Assembly: GCA_963930775.1 (NCBI GenBank)
Contig: OZ005705.1
Span: 5,084,001 to 5,148,000 of the forward strand
DNA: 64,000 nt
From: Cliona cf. orientalis
Lineage: Eukaryota > Porifera > Demospongiae > Clionaida > Clionaidae
Direction of reading: 5' to 3'
Within the stretch, counting starts at the first letter, position 1. Each line of letters begins with the position of its first letter. Below, piece by piece: positions 11,093-23,910 of the stretch. The position numbers and the translations under genes were made by a program. The notes beneath the pieces are model-generated. The model saw only the letters and a program-made list of their open reading frames with translations, made no database searches and was not told the origin of the DNA.

Positions 11093-14000
11093 CTAGTGAA
11101 GTTTAGGAATCATCATCCAGAAGTAGTTCCCGGAGATTAACACTTGAATGGGTGTAATAATTTCCGAACTCAGTTCATTGTGTGCTTTCTCATTATGGTT
11201 TTTGAGGCTATAACCTTTATTTATACACTGAAAGGTTTCTGGTGCAATCTTCCTCAGCCGTTGATATACATGAAATAAAACTATTCCAATAAAGTATACA
11301 AATGCTATTCCAACTGAGACATGGGAGAGAATATTTTGAACTCTTTTTACTTCACTGGGATCAGAAGAATTCTTGGACTGAACATAAGAAGAAGCTATCA
11401 ATAGAAAGCATAAGTTTAAGAGGAAAGAAGACTCCAAGAAGTCATTGTACCTCTTTTCATAAATTTGTTCTTTAATCATTGAGAGTCCAGCAATAACCGT
11501 GCTCACTATCACGAGGTTGATGGTGTAATCATTATAAAGAGGAGTAAATGCAACATTTAGATAAATCATGCCAGTAAAAACAACCCCAGCCAGTAACATT
11601 TTCCTTTCTTAAAGGAAGCATAGTAAGCATCCATCAATGGTTTAAGCTTGTTGATCCAGGAAAGAAATTGCCAGTGAGACGTAGTCTGAAGCCAGTGACC
11701 AAAGAGGAGTAGGAGCGTATAAGGGAAAAAGAGACAGATGAGTACAAGAATTGAAACCATGACTAGAGCAACGTGGCCAGGATCACTGTATTTTGTATCA
11801 CCATTGAACAACCAAACCCTCTCTAGAGAAATGTGAATATCGGATTTTGACTGTGTCACATTTTTCAACGTTGCTTCCGAAAGTGGTATACAATGATTGC
11901 CTTCGACATTTTACCATAAGAGAAAAGTAGAACTGTTGCAAGTACAGCCACTGGGTTATGTCCAATTCGCTTTGCCACTCTTTGAGAATAGTGTGCACTT
12001 ACAATAATGATGAGTACTAGAATCCAGAGGTAGAGAGGAAACAAGAATTGAAGCCAGGAATAGATGTTGATGTTTAGTCCATTGAAAAAGCGTGCATGTA
12101 TTCCAAAATCAAGATTCAGCCATGAGATGAAAACAACAATAAAATTAAATTCACTCATTATCTTTGGCAGGAGAATTTGGTGGTTAGCTTGAACAATGTT
12201 AGCATAGAATATCATCCCATTGATAGTTCCTGTCGACACTGTCAAGCGTAGTAGAAAGAGCAGCACAATCAGTAAAATTCCTAGAATCCCAAACAGAATG
12301 ACCAACAGAAGAGAAATATGACTACAACCCTGTTGGCATTCAAGACTGCCGAGAACAAGGCTGTAACTTTCACCATCCTTACAAGATCCACATAATTCAC
12401 ATAATTTTCCATCCCATCCTTTAATGCACTGTGCATCGGGTTCATTGGGTGTTATTGTCACTACCTTGCTGCTATCATTGCAATAGTCCAAAGGACAGCT
12501 CGCATCATAAATAAGGAAATAATCATTGATAATGTTCATCCAGAAATTATTTCTTGATCGATTGATCGATTTGTTGTCAATATCACACTCGACTGTACTG
12601 AATGCTTTTAGTATGTTAGTACAAACACACACACGTTTTTCAGTTGAAAGATTAAATCCTACTGGGCAAGGTTTTAGTGTGATGGACAGATTAACGTGAC
12701 CTCTAGCCCTTCCACATAAACCATAAATGTAAAAATCATAAGAAGGATTAGTTTTAGTTGATTCCACTAGCAGGCGATACGTAAAATTTTGGCACGACAA
12801 TGATGTGGTTGTTTCATTGGTCACTCGTGAAAGGGGGTAACTTTTTCCAACTGGATCATTTAATAACACTCTAATTCCTGGTACATTGAAATCACGTTGA
12901 TCACATGCTAACATCGAAATTCTGAATATCTGACCTGGGGCAAGCTCCTTCTGTAAAGGTAGTATAAGATTTAATACAGATGTACAATTTAATTCATTAG
13001 CATTGTCATTGCAAAGGCATATAGCTTTTCAGGTGGTAAAGCAATTTCTTCATCAAGATTTGTTAAATTCTTCATAATTTCATACGAATTTTCTTGCATT
13101 TCCATTGTTGTACTTTCTCCACAAGTGTCATTCATTGTATTATTTAATAAATTGCATCTTCCTAACTGTCCTCCATACAACACAGCACCATATCCACCTG
13201 CAGAATTATTTGTGAAGTTCAATGAAGTTGAAGCATTATCCAAAGAGGTATACGTTGTGTTCAGCACAATAAAGCATTCAGCCTTCATTACATAGCAGTT
13301 TAGTCGTGTGGCAAATGGATCCTTGAAATATATTGCTCCACCATCTAACAATGCATGCATGGTTATCCAAGAAATCAACAGTAGAAAGTGGATTTAATGC
13401 AACTCTGCTGGTACCGTACAAAGCTCCGACCATTGCTCCACTATTACCAGCAGTAGCTGAATTATTTTTAAACTGAATCCTGCCAAATAGTATTGCTTGG
13501 CTGTCAAGATTTGCAATTGCTCCTCCACCAGAAGTACCGATTGCAGTGTTGCTATTGAATAAAATTGGATTATTAGTCCCATTGAAAAAAAAAGTAGATA
13601 TTTCTATATAAAATGCACCACCCTGAACAGCAACACCTTCCATGAATGTGTTGGTGCCACAAACATGTATCACACTTGCATTGTACATAAAAATGGCACC
13701 CCCATCAACGGCTGAGTTTGCTTTGAATACACTGTTTCCACAAACCATACTTGTGGTTACTGTGTAGCTAATGTCAATAGCACCACCACTAGCTATCTGC
13801 CCTATTTCCTTGGAAGTAGTTTATCTTCATGGTATCTACCAAGTAGATATCACCAGCACCACCATAGGTATGGGCAGAATTATTAACGAAATAATTATCA
13901 CCATCTAGAATCGCTTGTTTGCACAAAAATACGGAAATAACACCACAATAATAAAGGTCAACTGTATTATTGATTGCATTTATGTTGTAAAATACTACAA

Positions 14001-15170
14001 CCTTAGACCGATTGAAATGTAAGGCTCCTCCAACACCGGGAGCAAAGTTGCTAGTCAGGGACACGGTCATGTTAACATGATCGCAGTTCGTAAATACTGC
14101 ACCGCCACAACCAGACGTAACATCTAAACTAGGATCTGAACTATTAGTGACACGATTTCCACCAAATAACACCTCTTGGATGAAATCCAATGAAACACAA
14201 TGAACCGTCAATGACTATTGTAGAGCTGTTTGTAGCTGCTATTGCTCCACCTCGATATATGTTGCAAGATTACCCATGAATTGTGCACAACCAAGTATGA
14301 TAACATGAGATTCTCAGCAAGGATAGCACCACCCAATCCATTATCATTGCTAAATACATCACTGAAGCATGGAGTATAGGTATCATTTTCATTGAAAATA
14401 GCTGTATTGTTTATGAAGCTGCATGGCTACCCCTGGCCCAGTAAATTGTAGTGTGCTACCAATAGAATGAATTGCACCACCAAGCTTTGCTGAGTTGTTG
14501 CTGAAACTGTTGTTCCCAGTGAAAGTAACTAGTGAAGAGTTAAAGGCCACTAAGACGGCACCACTTTGACCGCTCATGTCCATAAAGCTTGAATTACTGA
14601 TGGTTATGACACTTGCTTTACTAACCACAGCACTGCATCCAAAGTTAATCTTGTTCTCCTCTCTCATCATGACATTATGGATTGTAATGTCATTTGTGTC
14701 TGAGAACATTATCCTGTGTTCAAAATTGCCACTTGAAAGTAGGTTAAGTGATTTTATCTCAATGTTATCACAGTCATCAAAACTAAGACCAACTTGTGAA
14801 CCTAATCTAAGAACATAAGATATTCCGAACTCCATGCAAGCTAATATTGTTATTCAGTTGGTGGTCACCAGGAAGGAAAATGAAAGTGGTACTAGAGAGG
14901 AAGTATTGCTCAGGATTTTGAGCAAACTGATCAAACATGCATGGCTCACTTGCGTATGCTGACACTTCACTGAATGGCTGAACATATGTAACTTGTGAAG
15001 TGAGACTTCCCACTGGTTGGCTTGAAGTAATTATTATTAGAATCAGTGCTACCACAATACACACAGCTTTTGCCTATGAAATGAGTAGAACAACAGTGTG
15101 TGATATAGTCATGCCTATATGTCATCAGTCTCTTGTGTACGTGAGTGTGTAAACTTACTTGATGACCCAT
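11093..15170 (-). pseudogene. Decayed paralogue of the Pmp-repeat/multi-pass membrane protein
   Basis: This is a tandem copy of the gene at 15778-20881 with the same start structure. A 12-bp first coding exon (15159-15170, MGHQ) with a GTAAGT donor is followed by an acceptor at 15073 and a signal-peptide start AKAVCIVVALILIIITSS. The homology runs on through the GGA-repeat domain, the Cys-rich segment and the membrane segments to a C-terminal LRELLLDDDS, but in changing frames. I count about eight or nine breaks, near 14820, 14440, 14215, 13770, 13380, 13020, 11870, 11590 and 11150. The first also lost part of a segment. The longest open stretch is 11865-12914 (349 codons: Cys-rich region plus several membrane helices). 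So many breaks argue for a pseudogene over sequencing error. A product from the open membrane part cannot be excluded. Confidence 0.75.
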
Positions 15171-15777
15171 TTCACACTTAAGGAGCTCAATCTAGACCTC
15201 TGTGCCACTCACTGTTTACCACAAACCAGCTCTGGTATAATACTGGTAGGAGGTAACCTCGACAAACAAGCTGCTATGATTACTTTATGGTAGTACCCTA
15301 GCCTGTGCACACCCATATAATATTATTACGTTTGTGTGCTTAAAATTAATTTTAACAAAGGTCATGCATAAGTTATTCATGAATGTCTGTGTATATCCTT
15401 AACTAGCGGCTGGTACTATTCATAACATGAATCATTGCATTTCTTCAACTAGCTACCACCTTCTGCAGCTGCTCTAAAGGAAGTTGGCAAAGTCAAACGT
15501 TTATTCATTAAGTATGTAGTGATGCATGGCTTAATCTGATTGCAACTTCCACCCACAATAATAACAGTTACTATGGATTATAATTATGCATCCTAGCTAC
15601 TCTGTACTCTGCTTTATAATATTACAGTGTATGGAAATTGGACTATGTACATAATTTATGCATAAATGAAACATTAGGGATGATAGTGTCAACACGTACA
15701 TGAACAACGGAATATTAGACTAAAAGATATGATTATGGGAAACATCAAAATTAACTGCTCATACATAGTCCAGTTCT
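15171..15777. promoter_or_regulatory. 5' flank of the decayed copy, shared with the intact copy
   Basis: Up to about 15530 this matches by eye the 5' flank of the intact paralogue at 20882-21215. Blocks such as 'GACAAACAAGCTGCTATG' and 'GTTTATTCAT' occur in the same order. The duplication thus carried the promoter side as well as the coding part. The rest is AT-rich and is also the 3' flank of the intact copy. No TATA box is assigned. Confidence 0.45.
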
Positions 15778-18700
15778 TTAGGAGTCATCATCCAAAAGTA
15801 GTTCTCGGAGATTAACACTTGACTTAGAAATTATTTTTGGCACGCTCTGCTCTAGCTTATTGTAAACTTCCTTGTGATGGTCATGTTGCCTTCTGAGGCT
15901 ACAATACTTGCACACATGTTGAAAGAGTTGAAGCTTCCTCTGTTGTTGATATGCATGAAATACTATTATTCCTATGAAGAACACAAATGCTATCGTAACT
16001 GACAAGCTGGAGACAATAACACTGTTTTGGTAATCCACTGTTTCATCAGACCGCACATACTCAGGTGCATTAAGGACTGGGACAGCCACTTTGCAGGACA
16101 TTTTTATGTTATGTTTGAGCAGTCAATCTCCCCAAACGTATGTATGGCTGACATCAAACCTTCACCATAAGTTAGATCAGGGACTCCTCTAACCGCAAAC
16201 CAACCTCAAGCCACGCCCACCAATTAACCGTACAGTTACGGCTTCAGCACCACACCCACTAATTGAGCAGAAATCGAGAAAGGCGGTAGAGAAAAACTAC
16301 TTGGATAACGACGTTTTTACTCTTAACACGATTGTTACAATTGTATTAACTAATTCTGAAACGGCCAGGCTGCCTGAACTAACAAGTAAGAAATAATCAA
16401 TAAAAAAGTCCACTCACGATTGCTGAGACAACAATCTTCTTGAAATAACTCGAAGGATAAGTAACCAATTCGCTTTGCCATTTCAACATCTCATCTTTGT
16501 TATCCAATTTAACTATTAACCTTCGTTTGCCACTGTCTCTGTCAAGTTTTCCCTACCGCCTCGAGCTGCCTAGACTCTACTACATGGCTGTATGGCTATG
16601 ATTGTGGGCGTGTCCATAGGTCACATGACAAATCAACTTGTGCATCGTGCTATAGTACACCTGGCAAACCTTTACTCAGGAAGGCGAACGGCTCTACAGC
16701 GTTTTTGTAAGTTGATCGAACCTTTATTAGACATTTTCTATCAACAAATAACTCGGTTAGCGAGGGTAGCACCGCAACGGTGTTATCAGGTCCACGTGAT
16801 TAATCTGCATATGAATAGCTAATTAAGCGCTTTGCGCATGGCGCGCATGGTCCCAGTCCTTAATGCACCTGAGTACAGAGTAGCAGTTGATAGAATGCTT
16901 AAGTTTAATAGAAAGGAAGACTCCAAGAAATCATTGTACCATTTGTCATACACTCGCCCCTTGAAAAGAGAAAGTGCGGCAGTGACAGAACTCACAATCA
17001 CAAGATTCAGATTCTGATTACCTATACCTGCAGTTGCAAATGCAACGCTTAAAATTAGGCCACACCGGGTAAGCAGAAGAAGTCCTATCCAATGACGCTC
17101 ACTCTGTCTAAATGGAGCATAGTATGCATCCATGAATGGCTTAAGTTTATTGATCCAAGAGAGAATTTTCCAGTGGGATTTGGTTTGTAACCAGTGGCCG
17201 CAGAGAAGGAGGAAGCTGTAAGGCAGGAAGAGAAAGAGAAGAACAAAGCTGGCAAAGACCACCAGTATCATGTGTTGGAAGCTGAAGTAATATATATTTC
17301 CATCGTACAACCATACATATTCTGAATGAATACGGTTTTCTTGTGTTATGTTTTGTAGCCTTGCCCATGGGAGGGGCACAATGATGGCCTTCAGCATTTT
17401 TCCATATGAGATAAGTAGTACTGTAGCAAGCACAGCCACTGGATTCTGCCCAAGAGTCCTAACCATCTTTCGAGAATAACGGGCACTAACAATAATGATA
17501 AGCATTAGGATCCACAGATAGATGGGGAACAAAAACTGAAGCCAGGAGTATGCATAGATATCCATTCCATCGTAGAAGCAAGTGTTTATGCCAAAATCGA
17601 GATTCAGCCATCCTATGAAAGCACTTGAAAATGCTATAAATGAGTTTGATGTTTTTGCTTCAAGGAATGTTCGGTAATTTGCCTGGACAATGTTAGCATA
17701 AAATAGTAATCCATTTATTGTTCCAGCTGCAACAGTCAGATGAAATAGAAAGAGTAGCACAATGAGTAGAACTCCTAGGACTCCAAACAATAGAATCAGA
17801 GAAAGATGAAATTCAGTACAGTCTTTCATACAGACAAGGCTACCAAGCTCCAAACTGTAGTTTTCCTTACATGCTCCACAGAGTATTCCTGTCCGATTAT
17901 TGTTGCATTGTACATCAGAGTCATTCAGTGGTACATACACGTTTGCCTCTTTACAGTAGTCTAGAGGGCAACCTCGACCATGGAGAAGGATATAATCTGT
18001 TGTAAAATGTAGCCAAACGTTATTTCTGGATCTGCCAATAGCTGTATCATCAATGTTACAATCTTCTGTAAACTGTTGCAGCACGTTTGCACACAGACAT
18101 TTGCGGTTTTCAGTAGAAAACTCGAACCCAAATGGGCAGGGTAGAAGGGTGATATCAACATGAGTATTATTTCTGCATGAATCTTCTAGAAACAAACTAA
18201 ATTCAAGTTTACTGCTGTTGTTGACTAAATTCTCATTGTGTACAAGAACATGAAAAGCAAATGTTTGATAGAATGACTGGGTTATGATGATGTCGTGGTC
18301 AATCAGATAATCGTCGGTGTTGATTTGGGTACTCCTCACTACCACTCCATCTACTGGATTCTCATATTTGTCAATTATCAGCAATGTTAAACTGAAAGTC
18401 TGACCAGGTATAACATTCATTGGGGTAGGTGATCCGCAGAAGTCAGTAGAGTTCTCATCGTAAATGCATAGTTTGTTCGGTTTAGAAGAAAACTTGGTAG
18501 AGTTGTCATTTTCTGGAATGATGCTAGAAATTTCCTGCATAATTTCAAGCGCAGATTCTCTCTGGTCATTAATAAATACATTGCAATCAGTATCGCTCTT
18601 GAATAATCCCGTGCACTCATTTAACGATCCTCCATATAACACATTTCCCCCCTCTTTAGCATTATTGTTGACGAAAGTGAGTGAAAATTGACTACTATTA

Positions 18701-20881
18701 AATGAGCGATAGCAGATATTTAATGTAATAAAACATTCAGGTCTGATGTCAGCAGTTATTGTTGAGCACTCAGAACTTGTGTATATATCAACAAATATAG
18801 TACCACCAACATTCTGAGCTGTGTTCTCATTGAAAATAATCTCAACTTGTGGATTAATTATCCATTTTGTCATACCAATCGTGGCTATTGCTCCGCCATA
18901 AGCAGCAAAATTGCTATCATACCGAAACTCACTGTCACTATAATAGCTAGCACTATCATAAATAATGTTGGAATTTAAATTGTAGATAGCACCACCGTAA
19001 CCATCTGCGTGATTTTTTTCAAATACACTGTCTCCATAAAAGCTTACTTCGCTATTCATATTGCATGCAATTGCTCCTCCATTTCTTTCTGCATGGTTTC
19101 TTTTAAAAATTGTGCCTTCATAAAAGTTTACTTCACTACTTGTGTCGATCAAAACCGCTCCTCCATTTTGTCTAGCTGTATTGTTGATAGATCTAGTATT
19201 GCCTTGGAATTCCACACTTTGGCTTGCTTCTACGAAAATAGCTCCACCATATTCAGCACTATTGCTTCTGTACTCCATGAAGTTTGCACTGGAATTCAGT
19301 ACTGACTTACGTATGTAAATGGCTCCACCTTGTGTGGCAGTATTATTCTTAAACGTGATGTCTCCACTGATTACTACTCTCTCAGGACAGTAAACTATAT
19401 CAACAGCACCACCATACTTCGCTGAATTTCCTTCAAAGTAGTTTGTACCATCAATGCTTACTGACTGCACATCACAGAATTCAATTGCACCACCAAAATA
19501 TGCTGCATGATTATTTAGAAAAGAGTTTTGACCATTTATGTACGCCTGTGGGCACTGATAAAACCTTACTGCTCCACCATATGAAGTATTGGCTACATTA
19601 TTGGTGGCTTGGATATTGTAAAGTGTGCCGTTAGACTGAACAAGGTACACTGCTCCTCCTTGCACGGAAGAAAAATTGTTCTCATAGGAAGTGTTACAAA
19701 TCGTCACAGTACTATTTTCTGTATATATTGCACCTCCAGATTCAGTAGAGACGCGATTATTGTTGAATACGATTCCCATTGAGCTCGACCAAATTGAATT
19801 ATTTAAGCATGATGAGCCGTTGATGAGTACTATAGAATTCGTAGCGGTAACTGCTCCACCAAAATTTGTTGCTCTATTAGTGATGAAATTACCACAACCT
19901 TCCATAAAAAGTAGAGAATTGTTGGCGTAAACTGCACCTCCCATTCCACTCTCAAATGGCACACTATCAGTGTAAGCCATGTTGTTGCTTGAAAATGCAG
20001 TGTTATCTATGAAACTAGCTATATCATAGAATTGCAATGTACTGCTAATAGAATGGATAGCACCTCCAAGCTTTGCTGAGTTACTTGTGAAGTTATTAGC
20101 TCCTGTGAAAGTAATTTCTGAAGAATCGAGAGCTAATAAGGCGGCACCAAACTGACCACTGATTTCCATAAAGCTTGAATTAGTGATTTGAATTACACTT
20201 GATTGGCTTACTAAAGCGCTACAGCCCATGCTATCCTCATTGTCTGTACTGATCGTGATGCCATGAAGTTGAATATTGCTTGTGTTCATAAACATTAGGC
20301 CATATTCGAAGTTGGCACTCAGAATGAAATTTAGTGATTTTATCTCAATACCATCACTATCAGAAAAATTAAGGCTAACTAATGAGCCCAATCTGATCGC
20401 AACTGATTCTTCATCGACTGACATGCCTTGAAAGGAGACATTCTGAATACCACTCAAGCTTATTTTGTAGCTCAATCGATGATCACCAGGAAGGAAAATA
20501 AAGACAGTATTGGAAAGGAAATGCTGCTCAGGATTATTTGCATACTGATTCAATGTACATGGTTCACCTACGACACATAAGTTTAAACTACTTGATGGTT
20601 GAACGTACCTCACTTCTGGAGTTAGACTTCTCACCAGTTGGCTTGAAGGAATTATTGCTAACATCAGTGCAACTACAATGCACTTTGAAACAGTCTTCGC
20701 CTGTAAAATGAGTGTATATATACCAGCAGTGTGATGATAGTCTTGTATGATGACATCTCACAGTCTCATGCATGAGCCTGCCCCCTCCCTCTTAGACTAG
20801 ACTAGCCCCTAGCTATTGTGAGGGAGGGGACTGGCTTGCAAGATTATAGATTTGATCATGCAAACTTACCTGATGGTCCAT
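15778..20881 (-). CDS. Secreted/membrane protein: Pmp-like GGA repeats plus multi-pass C-terminus
   Basis: Exon 1 is 20870-20881 (MDHQ, GTAAGT donor) and exon 2 starts at 20700 after TTTTACAG. Together they give a signal peptide (AKTVSKCIVVALMLAIIP). Residues ~210-640 are many short repeats ending GGAI/GGAV with N-rich loops (NNSAKYGGAV, NNTATQGGAI), the pattern of the chlamydial polymorphic-membrane-protein beta-helix. A Cys-rich segment (~850-955) precedes seven or eight hydrophobic helices from ~960 on, including WLNLDFGI, SWLQFLFP and CGHWLQTKSHW. At 16874 the frame enters the DNA element at 16060-16873 and stops at 16819, giving ~1,297 residues. The normal end (YVRSDETVDYQNS to LLLDDDS) lies beyond it at 16059-15778. 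With one TA copy removed the two parts join exactly in frame, for about 1,372 residues. Function unknown; a surface receptor or adhesion role is inference. Confidence 0.8.
16060..16873. mobile_element. 814-bp DNA transposon inside a coding exon, TA duplication
   Basis: The two ends are a perfect 24-bp inverted repeat starting CTCAGGTGCATTAAGGACTG. TA flanks both sides (16058-16059 and 16874-16875). Outside it the coding frame of the membrane-protein gene is continuous. Inside I find no transposase; a 76-codon plus-strand frame at 16592-16822 is unremarkable. TIR length and TA duplication suggest a Tc1/mariner-type non-autonomous element. No other copy is seen in this window. GT-AG choices at the edges that I tried do not restore the frame, so it acts as a truncating insertion unless deeper splice sites are used. 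Confidence 0.85.
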
Positions 20882-21215
20882 TCCACAACAGACTTGACCG
20901 TGACGTATATAGCTTTTAAAAAAATTGCACGCCACTCACTGCTTGTTACAAACTCTTGACTTGCACAAGAGGTCAACTTGACAAACAAGCTGCTATGGTT
21001 ACCTTTAACCTTTGCCCACACCCATACTGTGCATCGGGAATGCTCAGTATGGCATTCACTGTTTACTGATGTCTATGTATGTCCTTTAGCTGGCTATTGG
21101 TACCATCATAACATTATTCATATATCACTTGCCACCATCACTATATTATTATTATTATGCTATTTAAGAACCTGCCAAAGTACGAAGTTTATTCATACCT
21201 AAGTAGTGCATTGTG
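20882..21215 (-). promoter_or_regulatory. 5' flank of the intact membrane-protein gene
   Basis: Probable 5' UTR and promoter side, conserved with 15171-15530 upstream of the paralogue. Shared words include 'GACAAACAAGCTGCTATGGT' and 'GTTTATTCAT'. Conservation may reflect recent duplication only. No core element is assigned. Confidence 0.4.
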
Positions 21216-21469
21216 ACAATGTTATTTGTCTAGCTGCTATTATTGCATTTTCCACTCACTATTAATTTTATCTCACACTCTTCTGTGTGAGGTGGCCAGA
21301 GTCTGGGCACGAGACTACAAGTCTACATCCATATCACTAGCTAACATCATACTTAATAGTTACTATATGCTGATATCTTTCTTTGCACATATTGACCATC
21401 TTGTGATAATTATAGATACAATGCTACTAACAAATTAAACTACTAATATCAGCATAAGAACTCTATGCC

Positions 21470-22985
21470 CACACACACACAGAAGTCACCAATACCATGT
21501 CCACTGTTTACACCACTATAGATTATGAATATAGACATCAAAATAAAGGTGCTGATCAAGTCTGGTACTCCAGAGATGTTGTATGTGGTATTGAGAGCTA
21601 AAAAGCTACTAAAATTGCATCGATTATGGTAACCGCGAATGCATGTGCTATAGGTAATTCTCATACTCATGAGTACAAAACATGCTTCAAGCACATCGCT
21701 AGTCAACAAAACTCAGAAATATGATTATTAACATCAAGTCAATGGTACTGATCAAGTTTGGAACTTCAGGGATGATGTGTGAACAATTTAGAGCTTAAAA
21801 GCTATGAAAATTGTACCGATTACTGATGTACGCACATATGGAAATTTAGAATACACACGCAGAGTAAGTCACCAATGCCATGCCCACTGTTTACACCACT
21901 ATAGATTGTGAATATAGACATCAAAACAAAGGTACTGGTCTGGTTTTGATACTTGGAAAGTGTGGGGTATACAAATGAGACCAAAAAAGCTACAAGATGT
22001 GTACTGTTCCGATTATACATGAAGTACACACAAAATGTTCATCCTCACCCATTAAAAAATCACCAATGCCATGCCTATTGTTTACACCACTCTAGATTAT
22101 GGTTATCATCAAAATAAAGATACTGATCAAGTCTGGTACTCCAGACATGTTGTATGTGGAATTGAGAGCTAAAAAGCAATAAAAAATTGTACCGCGATTA
22201 CTGTGAATGCATGCATGTGCACAGGATATTCTCATACTCAGATGTACAGAACATGCCTCAACCACATCGCTAGTCGACGAAACTCAGAAATATGATTGTT
22301 AACATCAAGACAAAGGTACTGTTCAAGTTTGGAAATTTATAAGAGATGATATGTGAAGAATTAAGAGCTAAAAAGCTATGGAAGTTGTACCTTGGTTACT
22401 GTGAATGTGGGTACACACATGGAAAATTCTTGGAATACACACGCAGAGTAAGTCACCAATGTCATGTCCACTGTTTACACCATTCTAGATTAAGGTTATA
22501 GACACAAGAACAATGGCACTGGTCTGGTTTTGGTATCTAGAAAGTATGGGGTGTACAAGTGAGACCAAAAAGCTACAATATGTGTACAGTGCCGATTAAT
22601 ATGAAGTACACACAAAATGCTAATCCTCACACACACAGAAGTCACCAATGCCATGTCCACTGTTTACACCACTCTAAATTATGGTTATAGACATAAGAAC
22701 AAAGGTACTGGACCATGTATTGTGTTGGTACCTAAAAAGTGTGGGGTGTACGAATGAGACCAAGAAAGCTACAAGATGTGTACAGTACCGATTGACATGA
22801 ATTAAGTACACACAAAATGCTTATCCTCACACACTCAATAGTCACCAATGCCATGCCTACTGTTTACACCACTCTAGATTATGGTTATAGTTACAACAAC
22901 AAATGTACTGGTATGGTTTTGGTACATAAAAAGTGTGGGGTGTACAAATGAGACCAAGAAAGCTACAAGATGTGCACTGTATACG
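21470..22985. repeat. Satellite-like tandem array, ~190-200-bp units
   Basis: The phrase 'CCACTGTTTACACCA' or close variants recurs near 21500, 21885, 22075, 22470, 22655 and 22865, each followed by 'CT(A)TAGATTATG', then an 'AAAGGTACTG' block and 'AGAGCTAAAAAGCTA' or 'GAGACCAAGAAAGCTACAAG'. Spacings of about 190 and 390 bp point to a monomer near 195 bp with some alternate two-unit order. Roughly seven to eight units are present. There is no coding content. Confidence 0.8.
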
Positions 22986-23339
22986 TACCGGAGTAGCTAC
23001 ACTCAAATCCTCTTCTACATAGAACAGACTTAATAAGCACTATATAGCTGTTATGGATTTATTTATGGTAGATATCATAATTATTATAAATAATTATTGT
23101 CCCCATTTTTATCATCTTGCATTGCCAATTGATTGATTTCAAATAGGTGTATGTTTAATACTGTAACAACATAACTTGAAAATATACATTAAATTTTGTA
23201 TCATAATAAAATAATGTGATACAAGATGAAGCTGATTTGTGACAAAATTATCTCGCGAACATGAATAATAATAGTTTATGTCAGAGGTACATGTATGTAC
23301 TGGTCTTGGTGGTGAGCTGCTGACCACGTGGCTTGTATC

Positions 23340-23850
23340 TCAAGTAGGCTAGTGGTTACGCTCAAGTAGTTTGTGGCTTATAAGGCAAGCTATTGTGCCA
23401 ACATCGGTGGTGGCTTAGATCCTCAGCTATAATTCCCAAGTCATGATTGGCTTAGACCCTAAGCTGATGGCACTGGCTTAAATGCTAAGCTGAGAATGGC
23501 TATTAAGCAGAGAGTGGCTTAGATACTAAGCTGAGATTGGCTTAGATCCTAATCTTAGATACTAGTGGCTTAGATCCTAAGCAGCTGAGATTCTAAGCCA
23601 AGGTTGTCTTAGATACTAGTGGCTTAGATCCTAAGCTGAGGTTGGCTTAGATGCTTAGCTCCTAAGCGGAAGGTAGCTTAGATCCTAAGCCGAGGTTGGC
23701 TTAGATCCTAAGCGGAGGGTGGCTTAGATACTAGTGGCTTAGCTCCTAAGCTGATGGTACTGGCTTAGATTCTAAGCTAAGTGGAGGGTGGCTTAGATCC
23801 TAAGCTGAAGGTGGCTTAGATACTAGTGGCTTAGATCCTAAGCTACCCTC
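23340..23850. repeat. Minisatellite of GTGGCTTAGATCCTAAGCTGA
   Basis: Some twenty irregular copies of a 15-25-bp unit around 'GGCTTAGATCCTAAGC'. The core CTTAG-N3-CTAAG is itself an imperfect inverted repeat, so single strands could fold at each unit. Variants include 'CTTAGATACTAGTGGCTTAG'. No gene is present. Confidence 0.85.
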
Positions 23851-23910
23851 GGTTCATTAAAGTGTAAATTTTTACAGAATTCGGAAAAAAATATTCAATG
23901 GATACTGTTC

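Noticed and set aside
16592-16822. 76-codon frame inside the 814-bp transposon as a transposase
   Set aside because: Too short, without a DDE/D-like pattern or helix-turn-helix; the element looks non-autonomous.
21470-23850. CRISPR-like or other immune array
   Set aside because: The repeats are contiguous and degenerate with no unique spacers, in an animal-type genome. They are satellite and minisatellite DNA.
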